Positions 34,187 through 45,137 of a stretch of DNA of 64,000 bases are shown here, one piece after another. The stretch comes from Simplicispira sp. 125 (lineage in GTDB: Bacteria > Pseudomonadota > Gammaproteobacteria > Burkholderiales > Burkholderiaceae_C). The position numbers and the translations under genes were made by a program. A model generated the notes under the pieces. It had not been told where the DNA came from, did not search any database, and was given only the letters and a program-made list of their open reading frames with translations. How positions within the stretch are numbered: position 1 is the first letter of the stretch; each line of letters begins with the position of its first letter. The DNA is taken from the NCBI RefSeq assembly GCF_003096555.1, contig NZ_QEKM01000001.1, positions 2,790,001 through 2,854,000 of the forward strand, given 5' to 3'.

Positions 34187-34978
34187 TTACACATCCAGCA
34201 CATCCCCCGCTTGCAGCCACCGAATGTCATGCGGCGCAGCAAACCCATGCGGGGTGCGCGCATCAAAGCGGCGAATCTCCTCCATGATGAGCGCGGTCTC
34301 TGACGGTTTGGTATGGGTGATGTAGATGGGGAACGACCGGGCCGGGTCGAGTTGGGCCAGTTCCAGCGCCAGGGTTTGGGGGGCAAGGTGCTGGGCGCGC
34401 TCTGCCAGGGCGCTCTCGCGGTTGCTGAAGGCAGTTTCGATGACCAACATGGCCACGGGCAGCTGGTTGATGCGCTGCCAGAAGGCGGGGTTGCGGCCCG
34501 TGTCGCCGCTAAACACCCACCAGTCGTGAGGCCCTTGTACCGCGTAGCCTACGGCGGGGACGGCATGGCAGGCGGGCAGCACCTCTAGCCGGGTGCCTGC
34601 CACTTCCAGCGTTTGCCCTGCGGCCAGTGCCTGGTATTGCAGAAAAGGAGCGGCATCACTGGGAATACGGCTGAAGTCCGGCCAGATCACGTTGTTGAAC
34701 ACATGGGCCTGCAGTGCGGCGATGGTCTCCTGCAAGGCGTGCACCTGCACGGGGCTACTGCGGCGGGACGATATGGCGTCCAGCATCAGCGGCAGTGCGG
34801 CGATATGGTCCAGGTGCGAGTGTGTGAGAAAAACATGGTCGATGGCCTGCATTTCGTCCAGGGTGAGGTCGCCCACGCCTGTCCCTGCATCGATGAGGAT
34901 GCGTCCATCGATCAGAAATGAGGTGGTGCGGCAGTCCCGGGCAATCGCCCCGGAGCAGCCCAGCACGCGGACTTTCAT
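34187..34978 (-). CDS. MBL-fold metallo-hydrolase
   Basis: A 263-residue metallo-beta-lactamase-fold enzyme with the zinc motif HSHLDH (about residue 53), a second His in ACHAVPAVGY, the metal-bridging Asp in VFSGDTG and a C-terminal His in YITHTKPSE. Its layout resembles class II cAMP phosphodiesterases and related phosphodiesterases. It lies just downstream of the CHASE2 cyclase gene, separated by a family-1 repeat, so it might hydrolyse the cyclic nucleotide made by that enzyme; that link is an inference from position. Confidence 0.85.
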   Translation of the reverse strand: MKVRVLGCSGAIARDCRTTSFLIDGRILIDAGTGVGDLTLDEMQAIDHVFLTHSHLDHIAALPLMLDAISSRRSSPVQVHALQETIAALQAHVFNNVIWPDFSRIPSDAAPFLQYQALAAGQTLEVAGTRLEVLPACHAVPAVGYAVQGPHDWWVFSGDTGRNPAFWQRINQLPVAMLVIETAFSNRESALAERAQHLAPQTLALELAQLDPARSFPIYITHTKPSETALIMEEIRRFDARTPHGFAAPHDIRWLQAGDVLDV

Positions 34979-34994
34979 GGTTGCTGCGGCCTTT

Positions 34995-35095
34995 ATTCTG
35001 TTTCCAAATCATTCATGTCTAGGCGCGAAGCCGCAGACAGTGCTGTAGCACGGCAAGGCGAAGCAACAACGACACGGATGGTTTAAAAATGGAAT
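34995..35095 (+). repeat. Dispersed about 100-bp hairpin repeat, family 1, copy 3
   Basis: Nearly identical to copy 1 (ATTCTGTTTCCAAATCATTC to ATGGAAT). On the minus strand its end joins the TAA of the CHASE2 cyclase gene (35095-35097), giving the same TAATTCC junction as the other two copies. It fills the gap between the cyclase and MBL genes. Confidence 0.85.
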
Positions 35096-37371
35096 TACTT
35101 GGTGTCGAAATGGGTCGATCCGTCCCACGCGGGGTTGTAGGGTAACACCCGCAGGGCCTGCAGGCGCTGGCTGTAAAACTCCAGCAAAGCTCTTTGTGCG
35201 TGGGCAGCCACCAGTCCAGGCCAAAGGCTGTCGCACCGGGGCCAGTCTTGTGCACGAAAGGCGGCCAGCCACTCGTGCCAGCGGTCCAGGGCATTTTGCG
35301 GGTCGGCGTCCAGCGTGCCCGCTTCAGCCACCGGGCGGTAGATGGCCACGGCCTGCTCCTTGCCTTTGACGCGCACGCGGTCCAGCTCCTGCCATGCAAA
35401 ACCTTGTACCTGCGCACGGGTGCTTTCGCTGGCGACGATTTCCACGCCATACACTTTGCACAGGCCTTCCAGGCGGGAGCCCAGGTTGACGGCATCACCG
35501 ATCACGGTGTAGCTGCGGCGGATGTCTGAGCCCATGTCGCCCACGCACATAGGCCCGGTGTTGAGCCCGATACCGATGCCGATTTCGGGCAGGCCGCGCG
35601 CACGGTGCTCAACATTGAGGGCATGCACGGCCTGCGCCATGCCCAATGCTGCGCGCACGGCCAATGTGGCGTGCTCCGGCGTTGCCACGGGAGCCCCCCA
35701 GAAAGCCATCACACAATCACCCATGTATTTGTCGATGGTGCCGCGCTGCTGGCGGATGACCTGGGTCAGGCGTGAAAATATCTCATTGAGCAAGGCTTGC
35801 AGCTGCACGGGCTCCATGCGCTCGGACATGGCGGTAAAACCGCGCATGTCGCAAAACATGACCGTGAGTTCGCGGTTGGCGGCCTGCATGCTGTAGCGCG
35901 CGGGCTCCAGCACCATCTCGTCCACCAGCTCGGGCGGAACATAGGTGCCAAACAGGTGCGCCAGCCCGCGCTTGGCGCGGCCTTCCACAAAATACCCGTA
36001 GCTCATGTTCAGCGCAAATGCCAGCAGCACCAGGGCCAGCACGGCCGCCAAAGGCATGGTCAGGCTGTGCACCTGGTACAGCCAAAGATTGAGCCCCGTC
36101 AGCCCCGCAAACAACCCCAGGCTCACCCCGACCGTCGCACCCGCACCCAACAGGGGCAGGGCCACGGCAAGCAGCATCCCGGCACAGGCGATCTGCAGCA
36201 CATCAAACCCGATGGCGTAATCGGGCTGCACCGGGTTTCGCCCATCGAGGAAACCCGCAATCATGTTGGCGTGGGTTTCCACCCCCGGGTAGGCGCCGCC
36301 CACGGGCGTGGCGCGCAGATCCTGCAAGCCCGGGGCGGTGGTACCCACCAGAACGATCTGCCCCTGCAGGCTGGCGGCGGGGAGGAGGCCTTCCAGAATA
36401 TCGGCCGCAGCGACATAGCGGAACGATCCACCACGGGGGCCACCCGGCCCCCGGTAGGGCACCAGTGCAGCAAGCTGCCGATCCGTTGGCAGCAGCAGGG
36501 ATCGTCCGTCCTGGTGCAGTTCAATGCCCTGCACAAAGGGCACGGCGGCATCTTCATAGCCCGGCGCATAGCCTGGACGGATGGTGGGCATGCCCAGCAA
36601 CATGCGGAACACCGCCAGCGCCAGGGATTCGTAATATTGCCCCTGGTATTGGGCCAGCAGGGGAAGAGCCCGGACCACGCCGTCATCGTCGGTCATGGCG
36701 TTAAAAAAACCGGCTGTTGGTGCCGCTTGCGCCAGTGGCGCAATGTTGCTGCCATATCCTGTCCACGCCGTGGACTGCAGGCGCTTGCCTTGGAGCTGCG
36801 CGGCGGTCAGCGCGGGCGCTGGCAGTGCGCCATGCGATCGGCCATCCCGGTCACTGGTGAAGTAATAGCCCAGAACAACGTTCTGACCCTGCAGGGTGGC
36901 AGCAAACCGGGCGTCAAAATCCAGCGCAGGTGCCAATTGCGCCAGTGCCACGACAAAGTCCTGCTGCTTGCGCAGCGGCCCCGCGGCCAGACGCTGCAGG
37001 CTGGCCAGGCCCGAACTACCGTCCGGCTCGGCGAACACGACATCAAAGCCGACTACGGCGGCCTGCTGACGGCCCAGAAGTTCTTGGGAAAAGCGCGCCA
37101 GCTTGTCCCGCCCCCAGGGCCATTGCCCTACCCGGGCCAGGCTGGTTTCGTCAATATCCACGATGACGATGCGATCGTCCATGGTGCGCGGCATGGTAGC
37201 GCGCAGCCGGGCATCGTAGATCAGGTGATCCAGGCGCTCGAACATTGGTACTCGCAATACCCCGGTGGCGTGCAGCAAGGCCAGCACCAACGGCAAAGCC
37301 ACCACGGCCATGCGCAGCCAACGCCTGCGCAAAACGGCGACGAGCCTGCCTGCCAAACCTGGGCTGCGCAT
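35095..37371 (-). CDS. CHASE2-domain adenylate/guanylate cyclase
   Basis: A 758-residue sensor: an N-terminal transmembrane helix (about 19-38), an extracytoplasmic CHASE2 domain (about 45-370), three membrane helices (about 385-470), then a class III nucleotide cyclase domain (about 500-700). The cyclase shows metal-binding Asp in MFCDMRGFT and KYMGDCVMAFWG and the transition-state region RRSYTVIGDAVNLGSRLE, so it looks active. It ends the kinase-phosphatase-FHA operon. The stop codon is contributed by repeat copy 3. ATP versus GTP specificity cannot be set with certainty. Confidence 0.92.
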   Translation of the reverse strand: MRSPGLAGRLVAVLRRRWLRMAVVALPLVLALLHATGVLRVPMFERLDHLIYDARLRATMPRTMDDRIVIVDIDETSLARVGQWPWGRDKLARFSQELLGRQQAAVVGFDVVFAEPDGSSGLASLQRLAAGPLRKQQDFVVALAQLAPALDFDARFAATLQGQNVVLGYYFTSDRDGRSHGALPAPALTAAQLQGKRLQSTAWTGYGSNIAPLAQAAPTAGFFNAMTDDDGVVRALPLLAQYQGQYYESLALAVFRMLLGMPTIRPGYAPGYEDAAVPFVQGIELHQDGRSLLLPTDRQLAALVPYRGPGGPRGGSFRYVAAADILEGLLPAASLQGQIVLVGTTAPGLQDLRATPVGGAYPGVETHANMIAGFLDGRNPVQPDYAIGFDVLQIACAGMLLAVALPLLGAGATVGVSLGLFAGLTGLNLWLYQVHSLTMPLAAVLALVLLAFALNMSYGYFVEGRAKRGLAHLFGTYVPPELVDEMVLEPARYSMQAANRELTVMFCDMRGFTAMSERMEPVQLQALLNEIFSRLTQVIRQQRGTIDKYMGDCVMAFWGAPVATPEHATLAVRAALGMAQAVHALNVEHRARGLPEIGIGIGLNTGPMCVGDMGSDIRRSYTVIGDAVNLGSRLEGLCKVYGVEIVASESTRAQVQGFAWQELDRVRVKGKEQAVAIYRPVAEAGTLDADPQNALDRWHEWLAAFRAQDWPRCDSLWPGLVAAHAQRALLEFYSQRLQALRVLPYNPAWDGSTHFDTK

Positions 37372-37401
37372 GGCGGTGCCTGGCGCTACGGCCCTGCGCC
37401 G

Positions 37402-38052
37402 TCAGTCTTGCATGAACTGCATTTCCGTACCGGCCAACTCCAGCCGGTCGCCAGCGTGCAAAGGCACAGGGGTATTGCCGATGCGCGCACCGTTGAGCAT
37501 GGGATTGTCCGGCCCCTCCACATGGGCCAGCACGAAGCCCTGGTGGCGCCGCGTAATGGATGCCACCGCCACACCCGGCTTGCCAATGGTGGTGACGACT
37601 TTGGTCAAGGCCACCTCACGTCCGGCTGCAGCGCCCGAGAGCACACGGATGACGGCCGTCACAGGCGCGGCTGCAGCCGCAGGGGCCGGTGCGGGACGGG
37701 GTGGAATCGGGGGCGGCACCATGCCTGGTTTGAAAAGCATGGTTTTTTCGAAGCCGTTGCTTTCGTCTTCATGGAGGAAGCGGATTTTGTACTTGCCCAC
37801 TTCCACGGTGTCACCGTTGCGCAGGGCCTGGCGCTTGACCGCCTTGCCATTCACGTAGGTGCCATTGGTGCTGCCCAGGTCCTCGGCCTCGACCCCTTGC
37901 TCGTTCATGTGGAAGGCAACATGCTCACCGCTGACCGCGAGGTTGTCGATCACGATGTCGTTGTAGGGGCGGCGCCCGAGCATGGTGCGCTCCTTGCTGA
38001 GCTCCACCTCTTTGATGACAACACCGTCGATCGAAACGATCATTTTGGGCAT
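37402..38052 (-). CDS. Tandem FHA-domain protein
   Basis: A 216-residue protein with two forkhead-associated domains, joined by a Pro/Ala-rich linker (about 110-130). The first (about residues 20-90) has the full set GRRPYNDIVID, SGEHVAF and LGSTNGTYVNG for phosphothreonine binding; the second (about 140-212) keeps ITRRHQGFVLAHV and a degenerate NG (MLNGARIGN). It is encoded between the PP2C phosphatase and the CHASE2 cyclase and should bind substrates of the kinase in the same operon. The ATG at 38052 has AGGAG six bases upstream. Confidence 0.92.
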   Translation of the reverse strand: MPKMIVSIDGVVIKEVELSKERTMLGRRPYNDIVIDNLAVSGEHVAFHMNEQGVEAEDLGSTNGTYVNGKAVKRQALRNGDTVEVGKYKIRFLHEDESNGFEKTMLFKPGMVPPPIPPRPAPAPAAAAAPVTAVIRVLSGAAAGREVALTKVVTTIGKPGVAVASITRRHQGFVLAHVEGPDNPMLNGARIGNTPVPLHAGDRLELAGTEMQFMQD

Positions 38053-38098
38053 GACCAACTCCTGCTTTTGTTTTGCATTTGAAATAAATGGATGGGCA

Positions 38099-38902
38099 CT
38101 AGGCGGTACGCATGAGCCGTGACATGAAGCTCCGCTTGCTTTCGGGGGCCCCCGCCTGCACCAGCACCACGCTGATGTTGTCGCGGCCACCATTGGCATT
38201 GGCCGCGTCGATGAGGCGACGTGCCTTGTCCTCCAGCGGCAGGGCAGCGGACGCCAGCGTGGTTAGCTCCTCGTGAGACACCATTTCGCTCAGGCCATCG
38301 GAACACATCAGATACAGGTCCTGCGGCTCTACCTTGAATTCGTTGACTTCGATGAGCACATCGTCTTCGACCCCCAGCGCCCGTGTCACCAGATTGCGGC
38401 TGGACGACAGCGCAGCCTGCTGCGCCGTGATCAGCCCAGCGTCAACCTGCTCCTGCAGCCAGGAATGGTCCCGCGTGATCTGCTCCAGCAGACCTGCACG
38501 CAGGCGGTAGCAACGCGAATCGCCGATATGCCCCAACACCAGGCGGCGGCCCTGGAAAACACCCACCACCAGTGTGGTGCCCATACCCGCATATTGCGGA
38601 TTGGCCTCGGCCGCACCCAGAATGGCCTGGTTGGCATTGCCTACGCAGATCTCTATGGCACGGCGCAGGTCAAATGCCTTGAGATGCGCGCCCGCCTCGC
38701 CCAACCAGCGCGCCAGTTCGGTACGGATGAAGGTCGTCGCCATGCCGCTGGCTACTTCGCCCGCGTTGTAGCCCCCCATGCCATCGGCCAGCAAGGCCAG
38801 TTGGGCCTGTGGATCGATCGCAACAGCGTCTTCATTGTTGGCGCGCACCCGGCCAGGGTCTGTCCGTGCGAAAAACTCGTACCCCATCGTGGCCGACGTC
38901 AT
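38099..38902 (-). CDS. PP2C-family Ser/Thr phosphatase
   Basis: A 267-residue metal-dependent phosphatase with all family motifs: RVRANNEDAVAI (about residue 18), LLADGMGGYNAGEVAS (about 36), GHIGDSRCYRLR (about 122), MCSDGLSEMVS (about 196) and GGRDNISVVLV (about 240). It reverses the kinase encoded upstream. The start overlaps the kinase stop by four bases (ATGA). The arrangement is that of Stp/PrpC partners of bacterial Ser/Thr kinases. Confidence 0.93.
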   Translation of the reverse strand: MTSATMGYEFFARTDPGRVRANNEDAVAIDPQAQLALLADGMGGYNAGEVASGMATTFIRTELARWLGEAGAHLKAFDLRRAIEICVGNANQAILGAAEANPQYAGMGTTLVVGVFQGRRLVLGHIGDSRCYRLRAGLLEQITRDHSWLQEQVDAGLITAQQAALSSSRNLVTRALGVEDDVLIEVNEFKVEPQDLYLMCSDGLSEMVSHEELTTLASAALPLEDKARRLIDAANANGGRDNISVVLVQAGAPESKRSFMSRLMRTA

Positions 38903-41640
38903 TGCACACCTGGCTCGGAAGCAGAAACAGGGGCCCGCGCAGCAGGAATATCCAATACAGTTTCTTGAAAAGCCGCCATGTTGTGCTCTTGTTGATTGCT
39001 GCGCGCATCATAGACGAGCGGCTGCTGCGCCGGTGCAGTGTTGGCGGCTTGCAAAAGCGCGTTTTCCACATTGCGCAGATCAACGGCAAATTGACGCCCC
39101 GTCTGGTAGCGCTCCCGGGGGTCTTTGCGCAAGGCCAATGCCACGACGTTGGCCAGATCGGTCGGCAAATCCGGGCGCAGCGTGCGCATATCGGGCGCTG
39201 GCTGGTGGGCAATGTTGTGCATCAGCGCACTCATCGAATCGCCCCGCAGCGGCAGACTGCCTGTCAGCAACTGAAACAGGGTCACCCCCAAGGCATACAA
39301 GTCGCAGCGGCCATCAACCTTGTTTCCCGCCAATTGCTCAGGCGCCATGAAACTGGGGGTTCCGAGCACAAGGCCCGTGCGGGTTTTGCTGCTGTCGGTG
39401 ATGCGGGCAATGCCGAAGTCTGAAACCTTGACCGCGTTGGCAGCCGCATCAAACATGATGTTGGCGGGCTTGATGTCACGGTGCACTACGTTTTGCTGGT
39501 GCGCATAGTCCAGCGCCTCGGCCACGCGCGCCACGATGGAAACCACTTGCGGCACAGGCAAAAGTTGCCCCGGCTTCGTGGCGCCGACCAGATCCTGGCC
39601 TTTGAGCAGTTCCATGGCGATCCAGGCCAGGCCCTGCTCGTCTCCCGCATCGTAGATGGTGACAATATTCTGGTGCTGCAGCCGCCCGGCAGACTCGGCT
39701 TCACGGAAAAAGCGTGCACGCGCATCCACCAGCGCAGTGCCGTCGAACTCCTGGTCCAGCGCAAGGGTTTTGATGGCCACCACACGGCCAATTTTGGGGT
39801 CGCGCCCTTGGTAGACCACGCCCATGGCACCGCGCCCCAGTTCTTTCTCGACCTGGTAGCGACCCAGCAATGAGGGCAGGGCGCCTGCGGGCGCTTCCAT
39901 GGCATTGGCGGTTTCGGCATTGGCCGCTATCTCGGCCAAGTGGCGGGCGCGTTTGCGGCCCTTGCGGGCTTGCGCATGGTTACGGTCCTGCCGCAGGATG
40001 TGCTCGTACACCGCACGCGCCTTGACGTATTGGTGCTTTTGCTCGAAGTCCTGTGCAAGGTTCACCAGATTGGCCTGCAGCTCAGGACCCGGCGGTACGC
40101 GCCGCAGGCGTTCAAACGCCATGTCCAGTTGCCCCTGGCCCTGCAAGGCCAGGCCCATCATGCGGTTCGGCTCCTGGCCATCCTGGTGCGTATCCCCTGA
40201 CGCAGCCCGCACTGGCAACCGGCTACGCGCCATGTGCGCCGCCAGCCCAACCAGCAACGCCAAGGCAGGCAACACCAGATGCAGCCATTGCCCCCGCTGC
40301 TGCAACCATACCCATTCCAGCGCCAGCAAGGCTGCCGCCAGGGCCAGCGAAACCGCAACACCCTGCAGCAAGCCCCAGCGCGGCAAACCCAGCGCCACCC
40401 AAAGCAATGCCGCAACCACACTCGTCCACAAGAGCGCGGCGCCCCAGGTGGGCTCGGTGTAAACATGCCCCTGCCGAATGCTGGACACCTGGTGCGCCAG
40501 CAACTCCACGGGCGTAAGCTGGGCTCCACCCGGGACGGTCAGCAAGGGTTGGATGCGAGGCGCTGTAGGACCGACCAGAACAATCTTGCCCTGCCACTGG
40601 GCCGGTGGCAGCGGCGCATTCAACACGGTGTGCACCGACAGCACAGGAAACGGCGGCTTGTCTTGCGTGCCAGGATAGATGTGCGGGCGCATGAGGGCTG
40701 CGCCGCTGAGGGACACCCCCAAGCCACCCATGCGCAGGGCATGGCCTTCCTGCACTTCGATCTGCGCAGCCCCGAGATGCAGACTGTGCATGGCGGTCAG
40801 CAAAGCCAGCGAAGGCACTGCCGCACCATCAAGGCCCCACAACAAGGGCGCCTCGCGGACCACGTGATCCGCACTCTGGGCTGCTATGGCCATGAACCCG
40901 ATACCCGCTGCCGCCTGCCCGAACATCGCTAGCGGTTGGGCGCCTGCACGGGCTGGCGGGGCCATTCGGCGCCCTGGATCAGGCAGGGCACTGCGGTGCA
41001 CGTAGGGCGGCAAGGTTCCACCCGCCGCTTGCGCGTCGGGCGCCGCCACCAGGTCGGTCGGCAGCAAGACATTGCCTGCACGACCCATACTGGCCGCCAG
41101 ACGTGCATCGGCGTCCAACGCGGCTTCGGCTTCCGCCACCGTGCGGCTCAACTGCTCTTTCAAAGCGGTCGCCTCTGGCGGTGCAGATTGCAGCGTGCTG
41201 CGAATTTTGTGCAAATACGGCAGTGCAAGATCGGGTTGCGCAGTATCCAACGGCATTGCCAGCACGATGGTTTTCGCACCCGCGGCTGCCAAGCGATCGA
41301 TCAATTGCGCGTACACCGCACGCGACCACGGCCACGCACCAATACGCTCCAGGCTGGGCTCGTCGATGGCAACCACCACGATCTCATCAAGCGGCACCTG
41401 TGCCGCGCGGGATGTGGCGGCATCGTAGAGGCGGCGATCCAGGCTTTGCACTGCGTCGGTACCGAAATACAGGGCCACCATGGCCAGTGCCAGCACCAGG
41501 GCTAACACCCCATGCCACCCTGCTCCGTCCTGACCCTTCGTGAAACGCCCCACTTGTGCCTGTGCCTCTGTTGATAGATGAATCCATTGCAAGCAAGAAT
41601 TGCGCCGGGCCCCTGGTTGGCCGCTGGAACCCATTTGCAT
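38899..41640 (-). CDS. CHASE2-domain Ser/Thr protein kinase
   Basis: A large membrane kinase of about 913 residues. It has one N-terminal transmembrane helix, an extracytoplasmic CHASE2 domain (about 75-385), three transmembrane helices (about 395-470), a linker, and a C-terminal Hanks-type kinase domain with LGRGAMGVVYQG (P-loop), AIKTL (Lys), HRDIKPANIMF (catalytic loop) and DFGIA. All catalytic residues are present. The start is uncertain: ATG at 41640 is used, with TTG 41697 and a GTG near 41550 also in frame. It heads an operon with PP2C, FHA and cyclase genes, so sensing by CHASE2 probably feeds both phosphorylation and cyclic-nucleotide signals. Confidence 0.88.
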   Translation of the reverse strand: MQMGSSGQPGARRNSCLQWIHLSTEAQAQVGRFTKGQDGAGWHGVLALVLALAMVALYFGTDAVQSLDRRLYDAATSRAAQVPLDEIVVVAIDEPSLERIGAWPWSRAVYAQLIDRLAAAGAKTIVLAMPLDTAQPDLALPYLHKIRSTLQSAPPEATALKEQLSRTVAEAEAALDADARLAASMGRAGNVLLPTDLVAAPDAQAAGGTLPPYVHRSALPDPGRRMAPPARAGAQPLAMFGQAAAGIGFMAIAAQSADHVVREAPLLWGLDGAAVPSLALLTAMHSLHLGAAQIEVQEGHALRMGGLGVSLSGAALMRPHIYPGTQDKPPFPVLSVHTVLNAPLPPAQWQGKIVLVGPTAPRIQPLLTVPGGAQLTPVELLAHQVSSIRQGHVYTEPTWGAALLWTSVVAALLWVALGLPRWGLLQGVAVSLALAAALLALEWVWLQQRGQWLHLVLPALALLVGLAAHMARSRLPVRAASGDTHQDGQEPNRMMGLALQGQGQLDMAFERLRRVPPGPELQANLVNLAQDFEQKHQYVKARAVYEHILRQDRNHAQARKGRKRARHLAEIAANAETANAMEAPAGALPSLLGRYQVEKELGRGAMGVVYQGRDPKIGRVVAIKTLALDQEFDGTALVDARARFFREAESAGRLQHQNIVTIYDAGDEQGLAWIAMELLKGQDLVGATKPGQLLPVPQVVSIVARVAEALDYAHQQNVVHRDIKPANIMFDAAANAVKVSDFGIARITDSSKTRTGLVLGTPSFMAPEQLAGNKVDGRCDLYALGVTLFQLLTGSLPLRGDSMSALMHNIAHQPAPDMRTLRPDLPTDLANVVALALRKDPRERYQTGRQFAVDLRNVENALLQAANTAPAQQPLVYDARSNQQEHNMAAFQETVLDIPAARAPVSASEPGVQ

Positions 41641-41700
41641 CGCTGCGCGGGTTATTGCGCTCCCATCAAGACACAAAATGCCATTTTTGTCACTCAAGAC

Positions 41701-41735
41701 AAAAAACGCCAGTGGCCGAAACCACTGGCGTTTTT
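41701..41735. terminator. Rho-independent terminator after sucCD
   Basis: A strong hairpin AAACGCCAGTGG / CCACTGGCGTTT with CCGAAA in the loop and A/T runs on both sides. It lies downstream of the sucD stop and just upstream of the kinase gene, insulating the two minus-strand operons. Confidence 0.93.
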
Positions 41736-41762
41736 AACGGGTGAGGCGCATTGCGCCCAGGC

Positions 41763-42659
41763 TCACTTGAGTTGTGCCTTGAGCAGCTTGCCCAGTTCAG
41801 ACGGGTTGCGCGTGATGATGAAGCCCGACTCTTCCATGATGGCGAGCTTGGCATCGGCGGTGTCGGCGCCGCCGGAGATCAGTGCACCGGCATGGCCCAT
41901 GCGCTTGCCGGGAGGGGCGGTCACACCAGCGATGAAGCCAACGATAGGCTTCTTCATGTTGGCCTTGCACCAGAGGGCGGCCTCGGCTTCGTCGGGGCCG
42001 CCGATTTCGCCAATCATGATGACAGCGTCGGTATCAGGATCGTCGTTGAAGGCGCGCATCACGTCGATGTGCTTGAGGCCATTGATGGGGTCACCACCAA
42101 TGCCCACGGCGGTGGACTGGCCCAGACCCACTTCGGTCAGCATGGCCACGGCTTCGTACGTCAGCGTGCCCGAACGCGAGACCACGCCGATGCGGCCCTT
42201 GCGGTGGATGTGGCCGGGCATGATGCCGATCTTGATTTCGTCGGGCGTGATGATGCCGGGGCAGTTGGGGCCCAGCAGCAGCGTCTTCTTGCCACCGGCG
42301 GCTTCCTTGGCCTTCATCTTGTTGCGCACTTCGAGCATGTCGCGCACTGGAATGCCTTCGGTGATGCAAATCGCCATATCCAGATCGGCTTCGACAGCCT
42401 CCCAGATGGCGGCGGCGGCGCCTGCTGGCGGCACATAGATCACCGACACGGTGGCGCCGGTCTGCTTCGCGGCTTCCTTGACGGAGGCGTAGATCGGGAT
42501 GTTGAAGATTGACTCACCGGCCTTCTTGGGGTTCACGCCCGCCACGAAGCAGTTCTTGCCGTTCGCGTATTCCTGGCACTTTTCGGTATGGAACTGGCCC
42601 GTCTTGCCCGTGATGCCCTGGGTGATGACCTTGGTGTCTTTGTTGATGTAAATCGACAT
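41763..42659 (-). CDS. sucD: Succinate-CoA ligase subunit alpha
   Basis: A 298-residue subunit with the CoA-binding N-terminus ([16 protein letters not shown]), [20 protein letters not shown] and the phosphohistidine loop ([15 protein letters not shown], active His about residue 244). With SucC it converts succinyl-CoA to succinate with NTP formation in the TCA cycle, in the cytosol. It is 29 bp downstream of sucC and precedes the terminator at 41701-41735. The length is normal. Confidence 0.97.
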   Translation of the reverse strand: MSIYINKDTKVITQGITGKTGQFHTEKCQEYANGKNCFVAGVNPKKAGESIFNIPIYASVKEAAKQTGATVSVIYVPPAGAAAAIWEAVEADLDMAICITEGIPVRDMLEVRNKMKAKEAAGGKKTLLLGPNCPGIITPDEIKIGIMPGHIHRKGRIGVVSRSGTLTYEAVAMLTEVGLGQSTAVGIGGDPINGLKHIDVMRAFNDDPDTDAVIMIGEIGGPDEAEAALWCKANMKKPIVGFIAGVTAPPGKRMGHAGALISGGADTADAKLAIMEESGFIITRNPSELGKLLKAQLK

Positions 42660-42688
42660 GTGCGTGTCCTAGCGTTCTGGTCGGGTCA

Positions 42689-43849
<1,161 letters not shown>

Positions 43850-44103
43850 GAGGGCTCTCTCAGGAAAGTGATTTCACCCGACTACCATGGCATCAGATGT
43901 CTGGCGGCGGGCTTGGGACATGGCAGCCGATAAATGTATCATGCTGCGACGCACCATGCCTTTTTAAAAACTTACAAGGTATGCGCGCCTTCTCCAGGAG
44001 CCTGCCGGACTTGGAAATCGTCGGCTGCGAATCGCTTTCGACGCCCCAAGCCCGACAGACTCCTAGCGCCTTTTGCACCACGCCTTTCCTGCAGGAGCAC
44101 CCC

Positions 44104-45036
44104 ATGTCCAAAGTCTTCATCGACGGCGAAGCCGGCACCACAGGCCTGCAAATCCGTGAGCGCCTGCAAGGCATGGCGCAGGTCACGCTTTTGAGTATTG
44201 CCCCCGAACTGCGCAAGGACCCCGCCGCCAAGCGCGCCCTGGTCAGCGAGGCCGACCTGGTGGTGCTGTGCCTGCACGACGACGCCGCACGCGATACCGT
44301 GGCCCTGGTGGACGACATCGAGAAAACCACGGGCCGCACCATCAAGGTGATCGACGCCAGCACCGCGCACCGCACGGCACCCGGCTGGGTGTTTGGGTTT
44401 CCTGAACTGTGCGCGGGCCAGCTCGACGCTGTGCGCACAGCCTCCCGTGTCAGCAACCCCGGTTGCTACGCCACGGGCGCCATTGCGCTGCTGCGCCCGC
44501 TGGTCGATGCAGGCCTGGTGCCCCCCGATTTTCCGGTGGCACTGCCTTCCATCTCGGGCTACTCGGGCGGAGGCCGCCCCATGATCGAAGCCTACGAGGC
44601 CGGCAATGCGCCGCCCTACGAAGCCTACGCGCTGGGCCTGGCACACAAGCACATCCCGGAAATCCTGCACTACACGGGCATGACGCGGCGCCCGATTTTC
44701 ATCCCGGCCGTGGGCAATTTTGCCCAGGGCATGCTGGTGCAACTACCGCTGCACCTGGACATGCTGCCCGGTGCACCCCAGGCGGCCGACCTGCACGACG
44801 CACTGGCCGCCCACTACGCCCGTACCAATGCACCCGAGCAATGGGTGAAGGTGCTTGCACCCACCGAAGACCTCAAGCTGGCCGCCGATACGCTGGCCAA
44901 CACCAACCAGCTCGAACTGCGCGTGTTCGCCAACGAGGCCTACCGCCAAGCTGTACTGGTGGCGCGGCTGGACAACCTGGGCAAGGGTGCCAGCGGCGCA
45001 GCAGTGCAAAACCTCAAATTGATGCTGGGGATCTGA
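44104..45036 (+). CDS. argC: N-acetyl-gamma-glutamyl-phosphate reductase, short type
   Basis: A 310-residue enzyme of the short AGPR type: an N-terminal nucleotide motif [11 protein letters not shown], catalytic Cys in [15 protein letters not shown] (about residue 118), [15 protein letters not shown] (about 150) and AHKHIPEI. It reduces N-acetylglutamyl phosphate with NADPH in arginine synthesis. The ATG at 44104 has AGGAG upstream; a longer in-frame extension to 43897 has no family similarity and is rejected. The short-type enzyme differs from the about 340-residue long type. Confidence 0.94.
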   Translation: MSKVFIDGEAGTTGLQIRERLQGMAQVTLLSIAPELRKDPAAKRALVSEADLVVLCLHDDAARDTVALVDDIEKTTGRTIKVIDASTAHRTAPGWVFGFPELCAGQLDAVRTASRVSNPGCYATGAIALLRPLVDAGLVPPDFPVALPSISGYSGGGRPMIEAYEAGNAPPYEAYALGLAHKHIPEILHYTGMTRRPIFIPAVGNFAQGMLVQLPLHLDMLPGAPQAADLHDALAAHYARTNAPEQWVKVLAPTEDLKLAADTLANTNQLELRVFANEAYRQAVLVARLDNLGKGASGAAVQNLKLMLGI

Positions 45037-45062
45037 TTCCCAATCGAAGCCCGCGAGTGCAC

Positions 45063-45128
45063 TTCAATATTGATAGCTGCTCGCGCTTAATAGGTAAGCG
45101 TTAAAGGCCTAAAACACTCTATTTTTTA
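45063..45128 (+). repeat. Dispersed palindromic repeat, family 2, copy G
   Basis: An intergenic forward copy, TTGATAGCTGCTCGCGCTTA, then GTAAGCGTTAAAGGCC, with a T-run displaced to 45121-45127. It lies between convergent argC and recX. Confidence 0.8.
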
Positions 45129-45137
45129 AGCGTGGCT

